A stretch of DNA of 64,000 nt from Epiperipatus broadwayi. Taxonomy: Eukaryota > Onychophora > Udeonychophora > Euonychophora > Peripatidae. This document shows, one piece after another, positions 47,046 through 62,900 of this stretch (its first letter is position 1; each line of letters begins with the position of its first letter). Under the pieces are notes generated by a model. The model had not been told where the DNA came from. It worked only from the letters and a program-made list of their open reading frames with translations, and searched no databases. The position numbers and the translations under genes are program-made. Where the stretch lies: contig JAQFVV010000552.1 in the NCBI GenBank assembly GCA_028023455.1, positions 126,001 to 190,000 on the forward strand, read 5' to 3'.

Positions 47046-47052
47046 GAGAGTA
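46997..47052. repeat. Mirror-flanked (TA)n hairpin
   Basis: TACTCTCACAATA (46997-47009) and 47040-47052 are perfect reverse complements, 13 bp, around (TA)n. Confidence 0.88.
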
Positions 47053-48502
47053 CCATATGAGCCTCATCTAAAACAATTTGTGTTTCTTTGTGAATTTAAC
47101 TGTGCCTATATCGAATCAACAGATATAAATAACATACACCTATCTTAAGCATTTCATATATCAGTTGTATACATAAACTAATTAATATATAAAATAATAA
47201 TTCTAAAAATGAATTATTCTAATTTGTTTATATACACACATAAATAAATTTTTCTAACTAATAGTATTTTTTTATTAACCAAAACTTGACATTTGTCAGT
47301 TGAAACAAAGGAAATAAATGTTTGGATTCCATTACAAATTGTATATTTTAAACAATAGAGAGTGTGAGCATGATTATGTGATATGCTTGAAGAAATTAAT
47401 CCAGTATAAAAACGAACTAATATTGGTAAATAATGATCTTCTATTTAGTTATCAAGGCAATAACTATGTCTGTAAATTTAAATGTGTTCGAATTTAGAAC
47501 ACATTTAAGAAAAAAAGAAGATTCACTATTTTAAAACTGTCTTCAAGTAATTAATTACTTACTTTTAATATTATAAAGAACTATAAAAAATAATCATTGA
47601 AATTGACAAGGTTATAAGAGAAATCAATGTCTTCGAAATGAGTTTTCAAAATATATGTTTAAGAAAACAAAAATTTATAAAGATGTTCTTTGGCTAGACA
47701 ATTTATGTCAAGGATTTCTGCTGATGTTTTAAACCTGAACATGTAAATTTTTTCCTACTTAATGCCTAGAGTATAATCATCGTAATTTCCACTAAAAAAA
47801 TGTTGCCTTAATAATGGAGTATTAAATTGAAGAAGATTTTAAATATTTTACTACACAAATATTTAAAAGAATGAATATTTGGATTACCTCTTTGAAGAAT
47901 GATCTAGGAACTTTACCTTTCAACATTCATCATCATTTTATTTCGTCTAATGAGGAATATGAAACCATTACTCTTTCGCATCTTGGAATACTTCATTGTG
48001 TACTTTAATAAATCTTAAACTTTATTTCCTTTGTGGATAATTATATTTACAGGGAGAAATTATTTCATATATTAAATTGATTTTAACAGAATAAGTGGAG
48101 AACTGATAAGATGAACATTTTATTTTTATTTATTTAATAAAATTTAGATGTTGATATTTTGATATGTGCTCTGATGAAAGTGACAGCTGACTAAGGTAAA
48201 AGTTTTTAAATTATTTCAATTTGGAAGTAAGTTTTATTATATTCCAAATTGAATCTTACCTGACAATTATCATAATTTCTTTTTAAACAATAACATAATT
48301 AATATCAGAATACATTCTATTATTAATCTGGTGTGAATGGATGTTATCTTATATAGACATATAACACACACTGAATCATTTTAATGACACAATATGTAGA
48401 TTTATAATGTATGGTGGTATTATTTATTGTACACATGATTTTAAATTATATATATATATATATAATTACATTATGTTTTTTTTTTCTGATGGTTAAATAG
48501 TT

Positions 48503-48505
<3 letters not shown>

Positions 48506-48598
<93 letters not shown>
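48506..48598. repeat. (TA)n microsatellite, ~93 bp
   Basis: Alternating A/T. Confidence 0.97.
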
Positions 48599-48600
<2 letters not shown>

Positions 48601-48868
48601 CACAGATTATAATTCTAAATTTTAATATTTTTATTATTTATGTGATAATATTTTTGTTTCTATTACGGATTAAAGTGTGTTAAATTTGATTTTAAAATTA
48701 AAGAGGTCTCGTTTGTTTGTCTTATTTAGTCATTTTATAAAACCAATAATTATAAATATACATACTCACGCATATATATGTTGAATCAACTTAATGATTT
48801 AATATTTATAAAAAAGTTATACACAGCTTATACTAAATTTATCATTACTATGGGATATTTGTGGAAAT

Positions 48869-49056
48869 GCCTGAAGAGAGTCAATTGCAATTTCTATTCT
48901 GAGCTCGAATTCCGAGAGTAAAGAGGTTATTAATAGAGGAGTGGATTGGATTATATTTTAAATCACATCATTCATGGCATTCTATAAGAAGACTCAAAGT
49001 CCGACTGTATGTAGATGCGACTTCCTCGAGTCCCAAAAAGGATCGTCCCGTTATAA
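48869..49056 (+). repeat. Terminal repeat fragment, copy 1
   Basis: Aligns with 63501-63760: CCTGAAGAG.GTCAATTG, AAATCACATCATTCATGG, a TTCTATA.GAAGAC-type block. It ends ...CGTTATAA at a (TA)n tract. Looks like the 3' end of an LTR family; the 5' end is not found. Confidence 0.5.
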
Positions 49057-51979
49057 TATATATATCTGAAAAATAGTATTCACCATTTTAATTGAATATA
49101 TATTGTCCTCACTCTATTTTTATTTTGTAAATATTTTTTCATTGTTTTTTTTTTTTTTTTACTTCAAACGCAATCGAACATAATTTAACACAGCTGTCCT
49201 CGGCTCAACATTGAATACTATATCTAGATGTGAAATTAAGCAAATTGTGTTAAAGAAACGTCTCTTTGCATCATAGATATCATATTAATATTTTCTACAT
49301 TTAATACAATGTTTTTAAACAAAAAATACAAAGGTTTTTATCATTAAAACGTGTGTGCGCAAATATATAAAAAAATTATTTAGCGAGCATATTGTTACTG
49401 CAACTGTGCAACCATTCAATAATTGAACAAGTAAAAATCATTAAAGATCTTGTAATTAAAAAGGATAAAATTGTATTTTTTTAAAAATTTGAAATACAAT
49501 GAAAAAAAAAAAAATACAGACAAAATCTTTGCAGTAATTTAGATTAATAAAAAGACCTATGTATAATGATTAGCTTTGTTATTCGCAACAACCTCCCTTC
49601 CCCATTTGAAACTCTACTTTAAAATCAATTTATAGTTTAAATGAAGAAAAAAAAAGACTAACTAAAATAGTACATAGTCGATTTTAAATTGTTGAATAAT
49701 GAGAAGGCAAAGTATTGTGTTTTTATTTGACTTCTTCCTAACTAGAATAATTGAAAGACGAAATGCAATTCAATATTTTCATTTAATGTTAATAAATAAA
49801 AAGTTTCCAATAATAAAATAAAATTCATATTTTTCGATGTTAATAGGCTTAAAAGAAAAATAATGTATAAATTACGATGGCGAAGTGCTTATAAAAAATA
49901 ATTTCTCATTGAATGTTTTCAATTTATTTCATTTTAAAGCATAAACTGCATACAGACATTTACTATTTTATTATTTACTTTAAAACATCATTGAATACTG
50001 TTACAGCATGTATTCAACTGTATTTGAATAATGACAATGGATATGATAATGAAATAATTTTATAAAAAATGAAGTATAGATGTGAGACTAAATCAATAAT
50101 ATACGATTTTTATAAAAAAAACCATATCAAAGAATAATCAAGTTGTAGTGCTAAAGTGCTTTAAAAAAAAAAAAAAAACAACTTACGAATAATAAAAGTG
50201 ACACATGGAAGTTTGACTGCTGCAATGCATTGTCTATATTCCATTTTATATCCAAAAATAAATGGATTTTTTACTCATAATATATATAATAGTTCTCATC
50301 CAATTAGTAAATGAAAACAATAAATGATTGCTACCTTAAATACATTAAGTCTTATTAGGACGATTATTTCTAACTACGTTGAACTGAAAAAAAAGCTTAA
50401 TTTACAATGATTGTAGCTTTCAATTTGAATAATTTTAGAATTAAAATAATTTTTTTTTTTTTATAAAATTACTATTTGAAATGTTTTTAAAAGTAATAAA
50501 TTAATAACACATTTTTTAAATTGCAAAGTTAGTATTAATTATTATGTTGAAAAATTTAAGCAAAAGTTCATTTAATTCTACACCTTCATTACAAAGCTAC
50601 AGAAAATATTTTCTGTCTCAGCCAATATATTTTTTACTCTTTTATAAATATTTTAATAATCTACACACTACTACATTCTTTTAAAAAAAATACAGTAAAA
50701 GATAAAAGTCACCCAAGAATCTGATCCAGCATTCATCGGTTGTTACCGGTTACAATCACTCACATTTATCTCTATCGTCTATACACTATTTGTCAACAAT
50801 AAATTGCTACATTTTGATTTAAAATTGTCAAACTTACTCCATCCACAACTTTGCCATAATACACTCTTTAAAAATATCATAATGATAAACATAACCATTA
50901 TTTTAAATTCAATATAAAATTTAAACTTTGAAGATTACTATGTATGTTTTTAATTAAACACAAACATACAAACAATTCAACTTCATTTCTCTTTTCCCTT
51001 GGGAAATATTTTTTTAATCGATTTTTTTATTCTTAAACCTAATAGTAATTATAAAAGTAAAATATGGTTATATTTATTAATAAAATATTAAAAACGTTAA
51101 AATAAATATATGTTTGTTTGTTTGTTTTGGTTTTTTAAAATACAAACTTAATATGATTTTGACATACAAAATGTAAATACTTTACTTCCACACTAAGCAA
51201 TGAGTTACTGAATATAGAAATATTATTATTATGTAATTATTGAGTGATTGGATGCAGAAATATTATTCTCTAATGATAAATGCCACACACAAAAAAAAAT
51301 AGAAACTGGCTTTTACATTTATTTTTATATGAAAGTATTAAATAGATCAAATCATATCTAACTAATCGCTAATGTAAAGTAATAATGGTTTGTAATGCAA
51401 TAATTAAAAATAAAATATGACAAATTCTACTTCTCATTTCCACAAGAGAAATGGTTCTTAAAAAAATTGAATGATTAGGTACTGATGGTACTGCTGCGAT
51501 TTTTGACTTTTTTTTACTCTTTTGTAACTATATATAGTGCTATTTATTTCATTTACATGCATTTGACAATAGAAACTTGAATTAAAATTTATATTAATTT
51601 ATTAGTTTAAAATATCTTAAGGTATCAAGAAAACTACTATAATTGATGCAACAAAACCACTAATAAATAGATACTTTGTTCTCAATTTCAAAAGTTTTTG
51701 CAAGAGCGAAGGCTATGTTGTGTGCTTATTGCTTACTTTATGATGACTGTATATTTTCTGTAGTTTATTTAAATATCTATGATTTTTTTACCAAACTTTT
51801 ACCTTTGTATTTATTAACATATACATTTAATAACCAATCATAAATTAGTATGTTTATTCCAACTCCTAGGAAAAACACTATGCTGGAAATGTAATGTAAT
51901 GATTATGGAAACCAATATTTAAACACAAATACATTCAAATATACAACCTGGTGGTTAATTTATACTTTTGGGGATATTT
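49057..51979. other. Intergenic stretch
   Basis: A+T-rich with poly-A and poly-T runs (49145-49160, 49501-49513, 50161-50178). I see no gene or repeat structure I can support. Confidence 0.6.
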
Positions 51980-52720
51980 TGAAATACTGGTTTTTGTTTT
52001 TTTATATTCTGAACTACTTGTCTTGCATGTCTAATTATAGCTCTGCAATGTATATTATTCCCTGCCATATTTTGCCATTGGAAATAATCTCTATATCATT
52101 TTTGGTTTTTGAATAATTCTTATAACCTACACAGGTTTTACTTTTATCAGAAAATCCATACTCAAATTTATATAAAACAACCTATTAGAACGTTTTGATT
52201 TGCTTATTATGGGTGATTTTGCAGTAGTGGACTTTATAGTATTAAAACAGTGAGTTGAAAAACATCTAGAATAATTATAATCTTGCTAGTGTATTTTTAA
52301 AATTTTACAGATAACTCTTAAATGAATTTTAGTGCCTTTATATTCTGTTGGTCTAGTATTTAAGTCTCACTTCTATATAATAAATTTAGTAAAATAACAC
52401 TTTTATATGCAGTCTATGTATTTGTTGTAATTAATTTCCTGTAATGACTTGTTAAAAGCAGCAGAAATTGATTGAATTTGGGTGGTAATTAAATATATAA
52501 TATCATTATTTATCTCTAAGTTTATCTCTAAACATATCAAGATATTTAAATTAGTTTATGTGTTCAAGTTGACAACAATCCAATCTAAATGTTGTTGAGT
52601 ATTTTTCTTGGTAACTGTCTCCATCTTTAAATATCACATTCAGATCACTAAGAAAATTTTAAAAATTGTCTTTGAAAACAACTAGAAATACATCTCAATT
52701 ATCAGCATAGTATCAATTTA
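51980..52720 (-). pseudogene. Decayed LINE reverse-transcriptase C-terminal region
   Basis: The minus strand has scattered matches in the right order to the thumb and tail of non-LTR RTs: DTMLI-like start (~52710), LDCCQLEHIN..FKYLDM (family: FxYLG), HRLHIKVLFY..YYIEVRLKY (family: IYKAVVLPTLLYGSETW), NSFKS.L, then LYKFEYGFSDKSK and KTKNDIEI near 52130. Many stops. The clade (Jockey/CR1 versus other) is not resolved. Confidence 0.4.
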
Positions 52721-53162
52721 AAATCCCAAAAGATAAATTTGTATTTTTACTTCAAATCAATTTATATGTTATTGCTGTGAATTTTTATTTCTTTAATTTT
52801 GTTAGATTTGTAAAGTTTAAAAGAATATATTTTGTTTGTGAACATTTATTTTTAATAAATGAAATACTATTTATTATTTAATAATATAGAATAAAAGTGT
52901 AATAAAAAAATTAAATGTTGAACTATACCTGAAGCAGCCACTAGGGTTTGATGCAAAAAATATGGATATCCAAAAGAAGTAAATGTTAGTAAGTCATTGC
53001 TATTTGTAAAACACAAATAAATAATTATTTTGAAAGTAGTAATAATCAAATATATAATTTAACTACACTTTTTATTGTCATAAGTATTTTTTTATTTATT
53101 TTTTATCTGAAAATATGCACATTTTAAATTTATTACTTTTCCTATGTAGTGGTATTATGTGG

Positions 53163-53530
53163 TTAAATTTTCTAAAGTGAAAAAAAACAACATACTAAAC
53201 AATAGCAGTCATTTATGTGTAATAAATATTAACATCTCTCAATAAAGGATTGATAAAGAGTGATTTAAAAATTATCAATAAATAATAATATCTGATTATT
53301 GTATCACAACCTCAACAAAACAGCTAGTATACAATAATGGAGACTGTGATTAAATTGTCTAATATCAGAGAAAATACATATTAAAACTATAGCAGTCATT
53401 TATGGAAAATGGATAGAGATATGAAGAAAGATTAAAGTTTTATTAAAAAGTGATAATGTATGATTATCATATCACAAACCTAACAAAGCAACTGTTACAG
53501 AATGAATGACAAATTGGTTTGGGCTAAGGA
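53163..53530. repeat. Diverged tandem duplication, unit ~187 bp
   Basis: The unit starting 53163 and the unit starting about 53350 share, in order, TAAATTxTCTAA, CATAxTAAAxxxATAGCAGTCATTTATG, GATTATxxTATCACAAxCxxAACAAA.CA. Similarity is moderate, so this is old. Confidence 0.6.
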
Positions 53531-53657
53531 AGATTTGCAATTCATAGTAATTGATAATTTCCTGGAAAAAACAAAAGTTAAACGTTACCTCTGTTTACAT
53601 GGATATATTTTTTTTACATCTTTTATTATAATAACAATCTATGAACATGGTTAGTTA

Positions 53658-53721
<64 letters not shown>

Positions 53722-53790
53722 AACCACCTCTACATTTTCTCAACTCACCTAAAAAATATATAAAAATAAAAAAAAAAAAAAAAAAAAAAT

Positions 53791-53793
<3 letters not shown>

Positions 53794-53833
<40 letters not shown>
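53794..53833. repeat. (TA)n bordering the second TGTAAT repeat
   Basis: Alternating A/T directly before TGTAATGGGTCATG. Confidence 0.95.
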
Positions 53834-53836
<3 letters not shown>

Positions 53837-54690
53837 AATGGGTCATGCTTGTACATTTGCACCACAGACAGAGTCTGGGTGAAAAAATAACAGGCTGGCC
53901 AAGTTTGGATGGTGACATTCTACATCTGATCATACATGGCTTCTTTCCCCCATGCTTCCAAATTTTTCCTAGTGAATGACCTGCCTGAAACTATGCTAGA
54001 CATTTCCTTGACCACATTCTGGCAATAGCAAAATGATAGAGCATGAGACACCCCTCCCTAACAAATACTAAATGACTTAACTAGTGCTTCATAAAGACAA
54101 TGAGCAATGAGCAAGGACAGAGACATAGATGTGATAAAGTTTAGAGAATTTAATATATAAATCTTTAAGTAATAAAACAAAAGGGTATAAAAATCAGTCA
54201 CATGCAGGTGAATGTACATATTAGTAAAAGATTAATAGTTCAGTTTTACATAATGGGAAATATGTATAAAGGTATGTTACAAAATAACAAACTATAAAAC
54301 CAAGGTATATAAATTATTTATGTGCAGGTGAATGTTACTTTACAAAGGTAATATTTTAGTTTTATGATGGGAAGTATCGATTAATTTACCATACAAATTG
54401 AAAAACAAGAAATCAGACTGTATAAAATTCCTTCACACACAGGTGAATGTTTATATTTATCAGGGGATTCTTATTTCAGCTTTTTATATGCAATAAAAAC
54501 AAACTTACAGTGGCAGATTAACATTTACATTGGCTATTTCTTCCTCTAATTAAATAGTGGTAAACAAATATTATACAAAGTTTATGTAGCGATCTATGCC
54601 AAAATATATGTCAAGAACTTAGCAAAAGGAGGGTGATCAGATGAGCAGGGGATGTATATTACTTATTATTAAATTTACATCTAATTTTTG
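53834..54690 (+). repeat. Dispersed TGTAAT-start repeat, copy 2
   Basis: Begins TGTAATGGGTCATGCTTGTACATT at a (TA)n edge and shares blocks with 19672 onward. Contains three spaced CAGGTGAATGT-type motifs (54205, 54326, 54440). It meets the decayed Ty3 pol fragment near 54690; read on the minus strand it ends CCCATTACA, as an LTR would. Confidence 0.45.
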
Positions 54691-54699
54691 ATAAATTAA

Positions 54700-55690
54700 T
54701 CAAGTTAATTCAGATTCTGGCTTGAATGATAAAATTTGAATTGAAAAGATTGATCATGAATTAATTTTATTCTTTGCTGAAAACCTTCAATAACTCCTGG
54801 TATTTCTGAAAATATTATATTATATTTATTAAAAATATATTGCAATTTATTAATATTATCACCATCAATTAAATTTGATTTAGCAATTTTTGATTTTACA
54901 AGTGTTTCTGCTATGTTTGAGACTATACAATCAATTTCAAATAGATAATATTTGGAGACAATGCCATCCTTAAAACTTCCTCACCTATATTAACTATCTT
55001 ATTTTTAAAATCAATCAAACATTTGTTCAGATGTAAAAAATCTACTCCCAATATCATTTAATATATAAGTTCAGTTAATATCAAAAATACATGATAAATA
55101 CATGTTTGATTAATAGTTACTTTGATCCAGATTTGCTTCTGAATTAATGTTGCCCTTTTATTATTAGCTAGTGCAATCTGTACTGATTTCAGAGGTAAAT
55201 TTTTAATATGTGGATATTTTATCTATCAACATTTTATAAAACTCCTCAGATATTACCCATATTTGGCTACCATTATCTAATAAGGCTCTCATTTGCAAAT
55301 CCTCAAACCTAATATTAATTAATGGACAATTTTGTACAGCATACTTGAGTTCATCATCTTCCTCTGAACATATTATGTTGGTGGGTTCTTTAACTAAAAT
55401 TTCATTTTTGGGTCTTTGAAGAGAGGAACTATTTCTGAAGACTCTTTAATTTAATTTTGCTGTGGTTTTGTGTATATTTTTTATTATACCCTATTTTTCC
55501 TTTTATTTAAGCCACTAGTAGATGCTATATTGTTAATTTTTTTCCTATGATAATCTATTCTTGGGGTTTTAGAAAAATAAGATCTGGAAGTCGAACAAGC
55601 TGCTATGGATGAATGGTGATAAACACTCTTCCCCTTGATTATGTCCGAAGGTGACCTTGTGTGACTTTAACATAGCCAAATGTCCACTTA
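54700..55690 (-). pseudogene. Decayed Ty3/gypsy gag-pol junction, cousin of the element at 1-14544
   Basis: Right to left: 55690-55446 encodes a basic Gag tail with STSRSYFSK and ASTSGLNKRKNR (the intact Gag has QPSTSGV). 55455-55449 is ATTAAAT followed by stop TAA. Then comes protease ALLDNGSQIWVISEEFYK (~55300; the DSG active site has become DNG), SVQIALANNKRATL and QIWIKVTI, HVFLI...GVDFLHLNKCLIDFKNKI, and finally IIFSEIPGVIEGFQQRIKL (~54800), matching IFSKIPGIIKGYTHRIKL of the intact Pol. It stops just before the RT domain. Several stops. This establishes a second, older member of the lineage on the opposite strand. Confidence 0.85.
55389..55455 (-). promoter_or_regulatory. Relic of the gag-pol frameshift site
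   Basis: Minus strand: ATTAAAT-TAA, then AGTCTT and, after an almost identical AGTTCCTCT loop segment, AAAGAC, allowing a GTCTT/AAGAC stem. Position and order match 6165-6212. Confidence 0.6.
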
Positions 55691-57744
<2,054 letters not shown>

Positions 57745-59925
57745 TGTAACGATCCAGAAAATTAGACTTAATGTAATCTACACTACAGGGCGCCACTAGG
57801 CATTTGAATCTAGAAAATTTATAAAGTAGGCAGATACGTAAGTCAAAAAAATTTTTTTTTAATTTAATATATTTTGATTCCGGTCATTAGCCCATTGTTA
57901 CCCACCTCAGAGGAATAGCAGAGATTTATATTTTATAAATTCTTATCTAAGAATATTTTTTTAAAAAGAATAAAATAAGCCACTTCCAGTAATAATACAC
58001 CCAAACATTTATTAACGCACATATAAATTTTGAATCATTTTAACATTACTTTTACTTTATAATTTTAACTTGATTTTAGTATTTGATTTTACATTTTAAA
58101 TTTTATAAGTTTGCACAGATGGATTTATAAAATGTGTTTTTAATGTTGAGTATAGATTGGTTACATACATTACACGGTCAAAAACATTTCAAAATAAACA
58201 TAAACGGTCAAAATATAAAGTCATTTATGGAAATGCAGAGGGGAAATTATAAAAAACCCACTGGCATTCATCATAAGATGCCACAAGACACCAATAAACT
58301 TAAAAGACATCCAACATAAATATATCTTTGATACTCACTGTAAGGTATCAGTATTTACCGAATGTCTATACATTTTGATCAAATATGAAAACCAAAAACA
58401 TAATTAACCAGTAATGAATGCATGCAAGCATATATACCCAACTTAAATTTAATGCATTTTTATTTAGAGTGTCGAGTATGAATAGACTACATAGATTTGC
58501 ATTTGAAAAGAAAATATTCTATCCTTGTTTAACCTTAGGCCAAAGATTCGCAATCAAACCGGCATCAATCCATCTGATACATTGATGTATTCAATGTAGC
58601 ATGACAATACAACAGCACAATATACTATACTGTCAGGAATGGACATCTGAACAGTATAGTTAGAGAAGACATTGACTCTTGTCCAATACAGAAATATTAC
58701 ATATGTATGGCAAGAAGAACAATAAAATAAAAACTCCATACAAAGGGACTGTGGCCCTTTTTGCCAACTTACAATTTCATCCATAGGCAAAATGGTTTTG
58801 TGTGGCATTTACAGCGATTCTGCCCATAGCGAACCTCATACTACATCTACTAATTACATCAATATATCCAATCCATTGACCTAATTTAAATACGAAACAA
58901 ATAACCCAAGATTACCCTCCCCTAATATAACTTTACAAATCTATATAGCTATTCACACCCACGTTAAGTTTAACATTTATATAATTTAATTTAACGAAAA
59001 ACAGAAATCATAATAAAAACTTAAAAGAACAAAAAAAAATAAACAAATGGAAATGATTTTTTTTTTAAAAAAGAAATACATCAAATAAAATTATAACTAA
59101 TTAATAAATAATTTAGTTTGGTCAGATAGGAATCTATTTCAACTATTTTAAATACGGAAAGTTTTTAATTTAATGTTCATGAATTATCTAAAGTTCTTAT
59201 GGTTTTGAAAGGTCCATAATTTGTAGTTGTTTGTAATTTCTAACGGGAATTCCCATGCCATCCTGAAGATATTGGTATCCAGTTAGCCGTTGTTTTTTAT
59301 TTATCCCGAGGTCTTTTACTATAGCTGTTCTTTAATGTAGAAAATGATCGGTCATTTCTCTTTTTTTTATTTATAACCAGTGAAGGAATTGAAAGTGCAT
59401 CTTTCAATCCCTTCTCCACCAACTCTGCATTAACACATATATGTCCTCTCGTAATAACTAACTAATAATTTCCAAACTTTTCCTTTTATATTAATTTTAA
59501 GGATTCAATTTACATTACATCATCAATGTGATGGTCCTTTCGCTGAGGTCCGATTCCATTGTTTTTCTCCCCTATCTGACCTTTGATTATACATTTAAAA
59601 TGCCCAAGGGTAGTTTACATTTAACTAATTAAAACAATCATTTCCATTTTCTGATTAATTAATTTATCTACATTCTTGAAGATATATTTTTATCTTCAAT
59701 TAAATCTTTTTAAGTTTTTGCTTTTAGAATACTTTTTCTATTTTTAATAAAGTTTTATTTTAATTTTTTTTTTTCATCTGTGTGATTTTATATATATATG
59801 AATTTAAGATGGATTTTTTAATTTTCAATTTTTAATTCTTAAAAAAAGAAGTTTTTATTTGCGAACTTTTATTTTTTTCATGTTTAATAATAAAAAACAA
59901 TGTAATGCCGTATGTGCCCATTACA
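57745..59925. mobile_element. 2.2-kb LTR-like unit bounded by (TA)n (possible solo LTR)
   Basis: Starts TGTAACGATCCAG at the end of a (TA)n tract (57729-57744) and ends CCCATTACA (59917-59925) at the start of another (59926-59946). TG...CA termini and a TGTAA / TTACA short inverted repeat fit an LTR; no gag or pol is inside. Strand unknown. Short frames at 58134-58319 and 58554-58808 look non-coding. GGGCGCCACTAGGC at 57788-57802 is a G+C island. Confidence 0.45.
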
Positions 59926-62900
59926 ATATATATATATATATATATAAATGATTAAATTTTTTTTAGATTAAATATTAGAAACAAATAACAAGACACAATA
60001 AATCTGCCTTTCAATCTCCCCATTTTACTGCAGATTCCTACTTTAAATTTTGGTTTGTGTTATTTTATTTTATTTTGTTCCATATGCACACATATCACAT
60101 TGGGTAATTCCTTGAGAAATTCTGGTCCTCTTCATTGAACCTCTCCTTGAAACTTGTCATTTCTGTTTTGAGTTTTAGGAAAAAATCTGTCCTTTTTGGT
60201 TGGAAATTATTCTAGAGGCCTTTAGTGAAGGAATCACTTTTCTATATGATCAATCCTTATAATGGAATGTAATAAATTTTAAGTTTTTGGTTATAATACT
60301 TAATCTATTTGAGTTATTGACATTACTTTTATTTTCATAATTGATGATAACCAGCTTTTAACTTTTAACATGTACAACAAATTAATTTAGTTTCACTGTG
60401 GGAAGTCCATTTACCAATGTATTTCTCATTCCATTTACTTCATATGGGATTTTAGCTTTCAGTTCCACCTTATTTTAAGAAATCAGAAGTATTTTCTCTC
60501 AAAATTTTGGATAATATAAATAGATAATTCTTTTAAATTTAATAAAATTAAATTTGCAATAATCATTCATAGAATACAGGGTTTTGTCAATTTCTCCTGA
60601 GCAAAACTCCTGCAGTTTAAGCTTCATTACTTGCTGCTCACTGATAAATTGGGTACACCTGGATGAAAGAAAAATCATGAAGTTGATCAACTTTTGGAGA
60701 AAAAAGGATATGCCTAATATAGAAAGTCACTTACAATTTATTTTGTAACAATATTATAAAATTTGGTGAAGTTTCTCATTCAGGAAACAGAATGGGAAAA
60801 TGAATATCGAACTTAACAATTTTTATATTGAAATATTGCTTACTGAACCCAATGAGGTTTTTGAGAGAACTGGTCATAATGACTGATAATGACTGATTAA
60901 CTAACTAAAGAGCAGATTAACCTTTTATACTCTCTGAATCCCTTCCTGAATGATTGACCCACCAAACCATTTATGTCTATATTTTAATTGTTTGATTACC
61001 TATTGTTTTTTCAAAAATTATACATTCCCACTTTACACACATATCACGTGATTTTCTTTAGTATTTTCCCACTCATGGAAATTTCCCAAAAAGTAAAAAA
61101 AAAAAAATGAAAGAAAAAAACATTTCCTTTTTAATAATAATAAAAAATGCATAGCAACCCAACTTCAAATCCAGAATCTTGACTGAAAATTGGCCGCTAT
61201 CATTAAATTATCGAAACAAATTAATTCTTCTTTAAAGGAGCTTTCCAATGAGATAACACATGATAATTACTAATTAAGAATTAACTCTATAATTAAAATT
61301 CATAATTAACTTTACACATACAAGCATCAGCACACACATGCATTTTTAGTTAAACTGATTGTTCAATACTTGGACTAATTCTTGATTTTTTCTATGACTA
61401 TTTGATTTTATTAATTGTATTTTAAATTATTATTGTAAAATTACGATTGTCTATTTTCAGTTCCCCAAAGCATTTTCGCAATCTCACATCCCCCCTCCTT
61501 TCATTTTTAATCTCCAAACTATTAAAATAATTTTTTAACATTCCCAACTCATACATTTTTTAATTATGTCTTTGGCTTTAAAGTTACCTTATGAATCGAT
61601 ACTAAATACAATGATTATTTACTTATAAACTTTTATGATTAAATGTTTAGTTTGTGCACTGGCTAGCAAGCTTGTCTGTTAAATATATATATATATAGCT
61701 CATGAGGAAAATTATATCAAACACTGTCATAAATAACAAAGTCTAAAATCTAATGGAGCTTTGGGCAAACCAATATTATATATTGTAGAAGTATATATAT
61801 ATATATATATATATATAACCAATGTGTATACATTATATTTGTATTCCTATTATATTTATAAAAATAAATATGTAATTTAGTATATTAGTATTTTTCATTT
61901 TTTAAAATGAAAAACCATTGTTGAGAAAAGACAATTGACATGGTGATGACCTCTAAATTCACGAATTAAAGGGAATGAAATTACCTTAATGATTTAATAT
62001 CAAATTATAATGTAACAATATATAATATGATATGTGTCAGCAAGCTCATGCAACTATATATAGAAAAAAAAAATTTTTTTAGAAGATTAAAAAGATTCTA
62101 TTCTTTCAGGTACATCCTCACAAAGATTTATACAGTGTTCGATTTAAAAAAGCAGTAGATAGGATAAAATCTATATTTTGAATGATTTAATGCTTATTAG
62201 AATATTCTTAAAAAAAAGTAATTTCTAAATTACTTAATTTAAATATATTTTCGTTCTATAAAGATCGTTCTAGTTGGAGTTCTAAATGTAAATATCATTT
62301 TAAAAAGAACATTTTTATAAAAAACATCAACCAAATTAAATTAATATACTTTACATTATAAGAAAATTGCAAAGTGAGTAGAAACCAATTTATTGTAGGA
62401 TATATAAAATGTGCTGGTCTAGTCAAACATATATATGTGAATAACAACTTTTGTCAAATGTCTATAATAGAAGCTACATCTTCAAAATGGCATTATAATT
62501 GTTAATAAAAGATCTGGGTATAAAAGAAGATATCTACATGCAAGAAGGAAACTAAACATCAACTTAAGATTTCATACTAATGAATTAAGAATTGTATGTT
62601 TGAAAAATTGTTATTCTTGAATCCCAGGAACATCTAGAACTATTATTGCATTAACTTTTATAAATACCATTTAATTTTTAAAAATTATAATTGGGAAACA
62701 TTAATCTCATTTTCTTTATTATTGAATTCATTTCATTAAAGAAATGAATAAGAAGAGAGAATTAATAATTTAAAATATTTTTGTTTTTATTTATAATTAA
62801 AAAAATTTAGATATAAGTTAAGAAATATTAACATGGGAAAGGCATATAAAAATATAAAGGGATAGAGTGAACTTAGAGGTAAGAAATTAAATTATATTTC

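Larger units (their letters stand above)
46081..48868. other. Intergenic stretch, (TA)n-rich
   Basis: No gene. (TA)n at 46518-46557, 46571-46608, 46969-47042 and 48506-48598. The short minus-strand frames at 46504-46770 and 46856-47056 are extended by (TA)n and not supported. Confidence 0.65.
52721..53833. other. Intergenic stretch with tandem duplication and (TA)n
   Basis: No gene. Holds the ~187-bp tandem duplication (53163-53530), (TA)n 53661-53718, a poly-A run 53768-53789 and (TA)n 53794-53833. Confidence 0.65.
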
